From: Panopea generosa
Taxonomy: Eukaryota; Mollusca; Bivalvia; Adapedonta; Hiatellidae
Assembly (NCBI GenBank): GCA_029582155.1
Contig: CM055895.1
Coordinates: 11,566,770-11,630,769, forward strand
Length of the DNA stretch: 64,000 nt
Direction: 5' to 3'
Shown here: piece after piece, positions 24,101 through 36,100 of the stretch
Position numbering within the stretch: position 1 is the stretch's first letter
Layout of the letters: each line of letters opens with the position of its first letter
Position numbers and translations under genes: made by a program
Notes under the pieces: model-generated
The model's database searches: none
What the model saw: only the letters and a program-made list of their open reading frames with translations
Told to the model about the DNA's origin: nothing

Positions 24101-27100
24101 TACATGGAGGGATTTTAAAATAGCTTGACACAAATGATCAACATGTCCCAGGTGATGATGTGTCACCTGCATTTACCTGTAGAAATACCTAGACTTTTAC
24201 ATCAGATGTCAGAGTCAAGGTTACACAAAGGTCAAGGTCATACTTTAATGTAAAATAAACATGAAATTGGGTGTCAGTCCATGACTGTTGATATTCATGG
24301 ATACATTCACTACCTATTTTAAAATATATATCGTTATTTTCACAGACCATTTGGGGAACATGTGACACCAGTGACATTTCTTGTTTCTTTTTTATACATT
24401 TACTTTAAAATCAGAACTTCTAGTATGTTTGCCACATTTAAAGTATTGTCTATAATGACGAAAAACATACAAAATATTAGATTTTTTTTACACCAATTGT
24501 TCAATGTGTTTGCGGTGTTCATGCAATATGGTCAAACACATTATATGGGAGTCATCTCAACAGTTGCGATGCTCACATAATTTGGTCAATATTTCAAATT
24601 TATTTCACTAAGTTTGTATTTCATTTCGCACAAATTGAAGAAAAATCTCCATACATGTACTTGATACTGTATATTTTTTCTGCAGAAACTGGATTGGGCC
24701 TCAAGAGGGGAGAAGATCGTGGAGGTGTACCAGTCACTCATAATCAACTTGATATCAGTGCACACAGATTACTTGAAGGCATGTCTACGTATGATCATTA
24801 AAAAGTTCCTACCTGGTGAGAGTTTCAATCATTCACACTCGATTATTTAGTCAGTATAACTATTGTTGTTATTAACTTGCTAGTATCAAGTTTTATTGTT
24901 CACGTTCTAGTCTTTCCCACCCTATTAAACAGAGGCTGAAATTCAGTTAATTTCCAATTAAAAATCATGTTATTCCCCGCCCCTTATTGAAGCAAAAAAA
25001 TTCCCGAAATCTTACGTCATATTTCCCTCGACGTCTTTGGTCTGGTTTAGCTGAAACTTATTAAGAATGATCAGTGTGAGTTCGAGTTACGCACCTCTCT
25101 TTTGCTATTCCCTTTGTTGATTTTGTGCTGCGTTAATGCCCTTTGCATTTTCAGTATTAAAAATATTGTCTGGGCATCTTTTCTGGAACTATCGGTTGGA
25201 ATTCACTTAAATTTGCTTGGAATGAATAGTCTGAAGCCTTATTTTACATTCCAGTTCAGTGATTGTTGGCAATAGTTCGGGCCCTTTTGTCACAATGTTA
25301 TGATGGGAATGGATAGTTTTTCAAAAATTACATATATAACTTCAATATACAAAACCATATGTGACTCTGATCCAAACTATGTGATGATTGGCAGCTTTAG
25401 GTCTTCCAAAGTACACAAATAGTGACCCTGTTGTAAACAATTGTCTCGCCCAGGAACTTCAGAGGTAACTAGAGTTGCTTTATTTCCTTGAAATTACTGG
25501 CTGGAACATTGTATTTTAAAAATATGAAGAAAATAAGAAGGAAGAAAAAGGAGAACCTTTTATTGATTTAAACAATACATATTTTCTCATAAAATTACAA
25601 AGTTGTAATAACATGAAAATAATTAAACACTTAAACATACTTTATTTGACTTGTAATTTTCAGTTCTACCGAAAAATCCTACCAAAGATGCCCTTGGAGT
25701 GATGATAGATGAAGAAACAGTGCAGAAGAATGACCATGTGTTTGGTAACCTACACACACTCCTGAACACCATCACCAAAATTGTACCAATGTACGTAATG
25801 TAGTTTGTCTCCAATAAAGGGTACTCCGCCTCCGAGAAGTCTTAAGGCGCTGTCTTAAGATCACTTACGTCTTACCGCTAAGGTCATAGGTTCGAGTCCC
25901 GCTCACTTGGCATGTTTAGTCTGAAACATCAGTCCTTGAATCTTGATACATTGCTACCTATTATAAAATATATCTTTATTTTCGTAGACCATTTGTGGGG
26001 CATGCAATACTTACCATCTGTCATTCCGTCCGCTATTTCGTGTCTGGCCTGTAACTTTGTCATGCATAGATTTTTTTTTATTAATACTTGCTACAAATGA
26101 TCAATATAACATGACGACGTGTCACGAGTAAAACCCACGCCCGTACCTCAAAGGTCAAGGTCACACTTTCAGTTTGTTTGATATATCATTTATTGTAACT
26201 TTGTTATAAATGGAGGGATTTTAAAATAGCTTGATACAAGTGATCAATATGTCGTGATGATGTGTCACCTGCATTTAGCTGTAGAAATACCCAGACCTTT
26301 ACATTAGATGTTATGGTCATGGTTACACAAAGGTCAAGGTCACACTTTAATGTAAAATAACACATGAAATTGTGTGTGTTTAGTCTGAAACATCAGTCTA
26401 TGACTCTTGATATTGTTCATAGATACATCGCTACCTATTATAAAATATATTGTTATTTTCACAGACCATTTGGGGGGCATGCAACACTTACTAGTGACAT
26501 TTCTTGTTTTATTTATGGCATCAGTGATGCAAAAACCAGTACATACACACATACATGCTGATGTGATTGAAAATTGTTCAACAAAGCACAAATTATCGCA
26601 GTAAATTATTTGTACAGGGCACCCACACTTATCATGCCGCTGTTGCTGGACATGTTTCCCTACTATACAAAGGATGTGTACCTGCAGGAGTGTTACATAC
26701 GTAACCTGTTCCAAATCACTTACAACGTGCCAACGCTGAGACAACCCATTCTGGAACTGGTCGTAGATAAAATGATGATGCTTGATGTAAGTAAATAAAA
26801 TTAAATATTCACTGGTAATCCATCTTAGTTTATTCAAATTTATTTTAGCTTGATTGTGAAGACAGCTCAAAGCTTTTATAACCACTCTCGACTCCACTTC
26901 CTGGTCAATCTGGGTATTGAACCAGCATCCTCTGGCAAGAGTGGCCAACACTCTACACCGTACAACCACCCCACTTAATCCATCTCTGGTTCATCTACAT
27001 GTATCATCTGATATTGACTTTTAGAAATACATCTTCTCTGAAATTACTAGAGCTTAGATATTTAAATGTGGTGTAGGTGCATGCTGCAGTACCATGTTTG

Positions 27101-30100
27101 TTAAAATTGGGATTTTTTGTGTCATATTTCATCCGATCCTGGAGGATCAGTTTTTTTAAATAGAAAAAACTACAAACATCATCTTCTTAAAAATTGACCT
27201 GATGCAAGAATGGCTATAGCTCCTTCAGCTGGTCACATGGCATTGTTTGTCCAAGTAAACACAATGTAATGTTTGATTAGACATAGTTTATCTATTAAGG
27301 AAGGTGACATAATAGCAACCAATATTGGATTATCCACTTGTTTGATTGACAGCTGGCAATAGGTCAGTTAGTACAAAATTGATTTAAATCCTGATTCTCT
27401 GGCTCTTGTTTTACCAATACATAAAATTAAGGATATACTTAAATACTTAAGAAAGATCTTAGACTGGCTCCAAAAATGCATTTGGTTTCATTAACATTGA
27501 ATATAAAATATTAAAATTATCAGTCAAAATTAAGTTCAATTTAAAGTTTTTAAGTAAGACTGAAGAAGAATTTGGATTATACTGTTGGAATTACAGTGTA
27601 TTTAAATGTATAATTTACCAAATTTCAAATTAACAAGTGCAAATCTGAACTATTTAAGTTGTTGATATGTTTGTTTAAAAACTGTTTTCTGTTTTCTTTC
27701 TCTTCAGGTTCGATCGCCACGTGCAAAACTTCTAGAAATGAGACCTACGGACACAGATGTCAGTTTGGAGAGTGGTATCTTCAACATGGTGAGATAGTGC
27801 ATTGTTTGTTACATTTTTATGGAAATACATCAAAGTTGTAGGAATGATGGTCTTCAAAATAATAACTGATAAACTTAGTAAATACCATTCTATAATAGAC
27901 TGATTATGTTGAGCTTTGTGACCTAAATAATCGTGACTGAATATTTAACATTATTTTTATGCCCATTAAAGGCTAATAGAAGACAGTTAACTTAACAATT
28001 GTTCCCTGTCTGGGATGCAGAAAGGTTAACCAATACTTGAGCACACTCATCTCTGCAAGTATCTTATAATTTTCCACTTGAATCAGCGACCAGAGACAAA
28101 TTTCATTGAGCCTAGAAGCAATGTTGTATATCAGTTTCCATGGAGACTGTGGCCAGGCGGGGATTCAGACTACTGACCCCTGCATTGATTGTCAGAAGTG
28201 CTACAAACTGAATCAACCCAGCTTTTATAAACATAGCCCACAAATATTAACTTAAGAATTAAGTGGCACTGGATCTATGAACTGAAATTTTTCAGTTTAT
28301 ATTTTATTTGTTCATACATTATACCTGTCGTTATTGAGTAACACAACAAGGAACCCAACATCTAGCCTACACAACAACACTTATTTCAGGTCATCCATCT
28401 GCCATAAGTGGCATGGCCCTTCAATGTCTGTATAAAGTGGTTTTCATTGAAAATTGTTCATAGTCAAGTTACCATTTTCAGTCTTTAGTAAACTTATCAC
28501 TTTTTCTAGCATATCCTTCACATTGAGCTTGCCAATACACACAGTAAAACCTGTCATAAGCAGCCAGTCAAGGGAATTAGCAAAAGTGGCCTTTTAACAC
28601 AGGCTGTTGCTTAATACAGGTTAATTTGCTCTTTAAGGATAGAAATGGGAAATAGCTCAAGACAATTGGTTGCTTAATAGAGGTTACCACTTAACACAGG
28701 TTTGACTGCACATTGTATACATTGTAGTATTTTTATTGTCTGTATAACTTTATACTGATGGATTGGTATTAGACAAACATGTGGCTGTGAGCCTGTGATT
28801 GTACAGGATTACATGTATATTATATACCTAGCAAACATGTGGCTGTGAGCCTGTGATTGTACAGGATTACATGTATATTATATACCTAGCAAACATGTGG
28901 CTGTGAGCCTGTGATTGTACAGGATTACATGTATATTATATACCTAGCAAAGCTTCTTATTTGTCACCTGGATGCATTTATATATATCGACAACACAAGT
29001 TTGTAAAGTTTCTTTTTGATTCTCCAGTATAATGAACAAATTTTATTTTTTGTGCATATTTTAAAGTAGTTATTTAAATTCATAAAGATATAAACATGTA
29101 ATAAGTTTTTAGTATGTATCACCAGTCAAGACAAAATTCACTAATTCTCTCAGTGCCTTTTCTTGTATGTCCACCATTTGTGATATTCACAATTCTCTCA
29201 GTGCCTTGTATTGTATGTCCACCATTTGTGATATTCACAATTCTCTCAGTGCATTGTATTGTATGTCCACCATTTGTGATATTCACAATTCTCTCAGTGC
29301 ATTGTATTGTATGTCCACCATTTGTGATATTCACAATTCTCTCAGTGCATTGTATTGTATGTCCACCATTTGTGATTTTCACAATTCTGTCGGTGCCTTG
29401 TATTGTATGTCTACCATTTGTAATGGCGAGACATCTCACCCTCATTCATACATGTCCTGTATCTCTGCAGGTATCTTTTGGCAATGTTATTTCAGGCCTG
29501 GTCAATATTCTGATACAGATGTTTCAAATTATGTGGTTTTGGAAGTTGTCTTGTTTTTTTTGCAAGTCCCGTCCGTACATAGTCAGTTGGGTTGAGATGT
29601 TTCGCCAGTATTGCTAAAAAAGGTGGACAAGTAGTTGTGAATTTTGACTGCGATTGATGCAGTTCAAAAGGTTGTGTTTATTTCGAATAAAATTTTCAGA
29701 AAGTTTGCAAAATGAATTTGTGCAATGTTTTTTGAGATTAAAATATGAAATTTATAAACTGGTGTTGACGAAATATCAATAAATCCAGGTGGCTGATAAG
29801 AACTTTGGAGAGGTGTACATTATTATATCACTGTTATTGGAAAAATATAACCGTTAATGTACAGTTATGTCATTTCTTGCAGGATGATGAAAGTGTTGGC
29901 TGTAAAGAGGCAGATGTCCTGGATGTTTTGATGGCACACCTGTTTCAGTATATTCACAATATATGTTATACAAATGGTAGTAACAGTATTAAACATCTCC
30001 AGTATATAAAACTGCATTTTATATCTTCTACTGAAAAGCTCTATAGTGGTTTGATTAAATGGACTCTGTTTAAACCTGGCTTGCTATATAGAAGGCCATT

Positions 30101-33100
30101 GGTTTGATTCCCTGGCTTTCTTGAGTTGTGTCCTTTAATGAATTGAACACAGGGTGTCTACATTACAAAATAAACACACAAACAGTGTCCCATAGCAGGT
30201 CAGTTATTATGACAGTGAGTTTCATAGTTATTTGAGAAATCATGATACTGTTAGATATGCTTTGAAAATGTTCAACTTGTTGAAATATATGTTAGAAAAT
30301 GATACACTCAGGTACTTTGAAAATGCACCACTTACAGATAGGTAATTTTAGTGCAGAAAATGTCATCCGATTTTTTCTCCACTTTTCAACCCCCCCCCCC
30401 CCCCCCAAAAAAAAAGTGAAAATTCATAGGTCTCAATAATGAGTGTATGAACCATTTGCCTGGATACATCATTCTCCTTATCGATACCTGTGAATTTAGT
30501 GAGAATTTTTGAAAAAGTAATTTCACAAGATTTTACAACAATCACCTGTCACAAATCAAACCACTTACACTGATTAGGTTCTCAAACTTAAGTAACAATG
30601 ACAATTGATAAAAAGATGGCAACCATATCTTGGAATTGTGCCTCCGGCTACCTTGTGTAGCATCAAATATCAAGAAGAGATCAAGTAATTCCACTTTATT
30701 GAGGTGAATAATGTATCAACACACACAAAAATTAATGAAAATTATTTGGTTCTGAGATAGGTTCCAGTTTATACAGGTCTATTCTGCCATAGAAAAAATA
30801 GGAAAAATTTCATGACTTATGTAAAAGTGCCACTTTACAGAGTATTTCACTGTATTATTAACCTTCAGCTTATCTTGGTTGTCTGCTTGGGTTCTAAAGA
30901 ATATTCAATGCAATATTGTGTTTTTGAATATTTGTACCTATCTATTTATACGTGCTTTTCATTACTGACAGTCAAATGATATCATAAAATAAGATTTCGT
31001 ATCTCATTGTGTTACAGGCACTTTACAGTGGGAGGCGACAAAGAGAATTTACAGGGAGTTGCTGTTTGTATTTGAGAAGATAATTCTACCTACATATGCC
31101 TGTTGTCACATACAGTTTATCATGTTTTATCTAGCCAGTATCAAACCAGTAAGTTGTCTTTTTTCTCTATACAGTTTACATATCTGATCTATAACAAGGC
31201 CAAAACATAGTATATTAAATTATAAGCTGGTGCTCCACGCAAAATGTCTGGGTTAAGCCAATTTGTCTTTGATGGCCAAGTTCATATTGATATATTGAGT
31301 TGTTGCATTTATTACTTGCTCGAAATTTATTTGAACAAGCTTTTGTATTTAGTTTCAAAAGTATTAGGTCAACCATCATGACCCTAATGTGTGTATAATA
31401 TTTTTACATTCCTGTATTATTTTATTTTTTTTTCATTTTTAGGAATTGTGTGATGGATTTTTGGACTTTCTTTGGAAGTTAGTTCAGAATCCGAACATTC
31501 AAGCTGTATACAGGCAGTCTGCGGTGTCCTACATGAGCAGTTTAATGGCCCGAGGAAAATTTGTAACCATAGGGTAAGTATTGTCATGAAAGAACTTGTT
31601 ATTATATATGAAGATTTATTTTATAAAATTACATGTATATCAAAACATCAACTACAAAACATTGGTTAATTTGTTAAACAAAAAAGTTTAAAACTCTTGA
31701 CAATATTAGAATTTTTGATTCAGAATTTGTTAAGATTTATTTTGAAGTGAGTTGCATAGAAAACAAGCAAATGCAAACCTGGCTGATAATAGTTCTTAGG
31801 TCACAGCTAGCCTATTTTATTGCTGTAGAACTGCGAAGAAGACGATAGAGCTGATGATGAAGTGGGTGCATACATACACACAGACATGTCAGGACAGCGT
31901 CATGGCCGACGTCACACATCACGGACCATTCTATTCTGTCTGTCAAGCAGTCTTCTATGTATTTTCATTCAGACAAAAGGAAATATTTGATACCAAAAAA
32001 GGTACACCAGTTCTTATTGTTTGTATTAAATTGCAAAAATATGGAAAATAATTATATTACATAAAAACAAAAAGTGCCTGTAAATAAATTATACTTGTTC
32101 AGTTGCGTCTCTTGAATTCAGAAATTGAAGTCAGATACACAGAGCAAGGCCCAGTTAGCTCAGTCTGCAGCCAACTATTAATTGAAGGGTTGTGAGTGAG
32201 AATCCCCACCTGGCTGCACTGATTAAAGCAAGAAAGTTACAGTTACTTGCAAAGATGGGTTTGCTCGAGGGTTAGTTCACCTTCCAGGATCCCTTGAAAG
32301 ATTGGTTTGGTTAACTGATCATCTGTTGGACCACAATGGCATAAAAATGACGCATTAAATTATAATGTGGTTCCGGTTTCCCGACTGTCCCTGTTATTTC
32401 CAGCTGACCCTAAACATTTATTCCCTTTAAAAATCAACAACAAGCCGTATCTGTTGTGTCCACACTTTTCGTTCCTGGTGCGACGGTTCGGTTTGGTTAC
32501 CTTTTATACCAAATCGCCGGAAGTGCACTGCCAGAAGTGAACATAGTAATGATTGCAGCAACATGGCAGCCTCCAGCAAGAGCTGCCTCGCCATTGTGTA
32601 TGACAAGTGTGTCCATATATTGACATAACATTATACTCACAGAAAATGGATATAATCGACAATGCAAAATAAATAATTTACAATAAGTAAATAATTGACC
32701 TACCTACCTACTCTTTTTTTGTATTTCCATGTAATAGGAACCACACTATTAATTAATTTAGGCCTAACAAATACATACACAAAATTATGTTCTTACATAC
32801 AAAGTGTCAGACAGTGAAACTTGGATAGTGATACCTCTGTATTGTTATACATTTATGTTTAATGATTGATTTGATGAGTGGTCATTTTCAACCTTGCTGT
32901 GAATCGCTTTTAGAAAAGTTATTTGTCAGAATATAAAACATTAAACATTTTATATTGTTTATGTGTACCGGTTGTTGGGGTGGCGCAGTCGGTAGAGACG
33001 TTGTCATTAATGTGCTAGACGCTGACGCCGCAGGGGGCATTGGTTCGAATCTCCAAAGTGGTATAAAACATTTTAGTTAGTTATTTCAGCTGATTTTTGA

Positions 33101-36100
33101 AAATGGAAATGGTTGTTCAAAATGAAATACTGGTGGAAATAAAGTTAATTCTTGTGAAATGTTTTATTTTGTTATATTTTACAGGACTAAAATGGGCAGA
33201 AGGCTTACAGTTTCAACATTTAATACAAAGTCGACTTAATCCTTTGAAAGTTTGTTTTCCTATCATCGTAAAAACATTTGCATCTATCACCAGGTAAGGA
33301 CATTAATAATTGTACTAAGTCTTATAGACTTAGTATATTTTCTGTTAGCTATAACTTCATGTTAACCTGTATTCAATTTTATAAATCGGACCTGGTTAAC
33401 TCAATCAGTGAGATGTCTGACTATCAATTAATGACAGGTGAGTTGGAATCCCCTTTCAGTCAAAATCTCCATGATGATTGATATACAACAATATGTCTCA
33501 TTGTCATTTGTCTTTCACTGCTGATGTAGTGGGAAAGTTAACTGTGGTTAACAGAAGTATTTTGCTATGTTAAAATTGCTTGAGTCTAAAAGTTTGATTG
33601 TGTATATGTTTTTCCAAGGTCTCAATTTTCCCCTTCTTCATTATAATATGGGTCATACCAAAGACTTCAGCATTTAGAGGAGAGTTCTAGGTCTGTTCGG
33701 CCTGATGCCAGTATAATGTGACTGGGTGGGGTATCATACCATGTGTCTGCGGCATGATACTCCAGTGTGACAGTGCTTAGAATATGTCTCAAGCCGACAA
33801 CGTCGCGATATGACTGAAAAAAATTGTTGAAAGCGATGCTAAACACCATACAACAACGATCATTATAATATTCAGTTTCGTCCATTTAAATCCAGTTTCA
33901 GTCTAATTTTTATGTATTTTATTTAATACCAGACATCAAAGACAAGACGCACAATGATTTCGCACCTCTGTGAGTAGGTCTGTGCTTCTTCAAAATTTTG
34001 AAATTTTGGCACAAGTTAAATCAGATAGTAAACGATGATAATCGCGCAAGTGCAAATGGCTTGGTCAAACACACTTGACAGATTTGAGTAAATATAATGT
34101 ACAGTCTAAAGAACATAAACTATTACCCTGATATATCAACAAGTACAATATACATGAATGTGCACAGACATTGACTTTTCAGTTATAATTAAAATCAAAA
34201 ACAAACGGAAACACACAGAAAACCAACAGGTGTTTCTTTAAAATAATGATTTCAGTTTGATCCGTTGTACAGGTTTACACATAAAAATTATTTTATCTTA
34301 AAGTGCTGTCTATTCTTAGAACGGGGATTTCGTTTCAAGTTTACACTACATTTAAGTATAAATTTCATCACGTTTTGGTGGATTTGACATACTAATCTAT
34401 TTGGGTTTTATTTATTACTGATAATGAGATGCCTTTTATCCGTTTTAAAAGTAATTCTATTGTTTAAGACATTTTAAGCAGTTTTGCTGATATACACCCT
34501 TTAAAAGTACATGATATATAGTAAAGGATACCTTTGGCAAGTTTTTTTGACACAAAATTTAATAGATACCTACATGTATGTGTTTATGATTTCCAGGCAA
34601 CATCAGCTAGCATTCTGTGACCACATCATTCAGCAAAACAACCGATCATTCCTGCCTGTTGTCAGTAACGGCACACAGAAAATTCTCGAGTCTTACTTTC
34701 CCTTTGATCCATATTTATTGAAAAGGTAAGTAGACCTATATCCAATATGTTTATGAAATTATGAGCTTTAGTATACATTAATTATAAAGAATCTTCATAG
34801 TTATACTAATTTCTCTTCTTGGCAATTGATAATACAATAGTGTGTTTTTTATTTGAAATTATATTATACTCAAAAACTTATGTGAGAAAGTTACTTGCAA
34901 AAAGATAGTGGTTCTATTCATATCAGATTTATTCTCAGGTCTTCCTCCACCAATAAAACTGGATATGCCATATATAACCTGAAATGTGTTGAAAATGGCT
35001 TTAAACCCCTATTAAATGAAAGGAAACCAGAATATTGGGATCTTAACTTTTGTTTCAGAGATTAGAGGCTAATAATAAAACTGTTGAATGTGCTATTAAC
35101 CACTTTTGAAAGGTTGGCGTCCAGAAATCGTTGCCCACACAGATGAATAATTATGTAGATGGATTTATAATGTGTAGAATGTGAGGAATGGTTTTCAGTA
35201 TGAATCTGTCATTTATCAACTTTTTTGAACAGTTAAACTTCTATAACCTGGACATCAAAAACTTAAACACATCGGCTAATTCAAGGAAATCGAACTGACA
35301 CAGGCTTTTAATCGAACAAGTCGATAATCCAATCAGCAATTGATATTGGTTGCTACTCTGCTATTTTTCTAAGATAAGCAAACCATCTCTAAGTGTTCCA
35401 TGTATTACATTGTATTTACTTGGACAAACAAGGCCACATGGCCAGTGGGCAGAGTGATAGTTGCTCTCGCATCAGTCAGTTGTATGATCTTGAACAATTT
35501 TGTGTATATTTAATATACACTTTACTTGTGATAATCTGAGCATCAGAAACTTGAGGTAGCAGGATATTCCCTTAAAAATTTCTCATATAAAATCCTATTT
35601 TGGACTTGAGGATACCTACATGTAAGTTTGAATAAGTACAATCAGTAATTGTTTTACCCGTTTTGTCTGCATGTTGCAACACATTCTTATGTTTAAACTT
35701 TTATTGGCAACTGGGAGACTTTTAATCTCGTAATCTGTTTTAAGTGCTGTTAAACAGCATAAGTTTACTGCCAAAAAATGCTTAATGCTTGCTTATTAGA
35801 GAAGTGTCAGCATCCAGGAAAATATATAACATTAGGAAACTGAACGCAGCCCAGGACTTATTTTACACCTATCTTCACTGTACATGTTCTATTAAATATT
35901 TTTACACCTATTTACTACAAATATTTGACTAAATCCATTCAAACTTATCTTGACTGTAAATGTTCTACTAAATACATTTACACTTATCTTCACTGTAGGT
36001 CTCCTACTAAATACATTTACGTTTGTATTCACTGTAAATGTCCTACTAAATACATTTACGTTTGTATTCACTGTAAATGTCCTACTAAATACATTTACAC

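Noticed and set aside
26340..26969. 209-codon minus-strand ORF over RRN3 exon 6
   Set aside because: A shadow of the exon, intron repeats and SINE; no domain recognised, and the opposite strand matches RRN3 clearly.
30388..30416. Homopolymer C run followed by A run as a possible retrocopy tail
   Set aside because: No retrocopied gene adjacent and no duplication of flanks; a simple homopolymer tract is enough.
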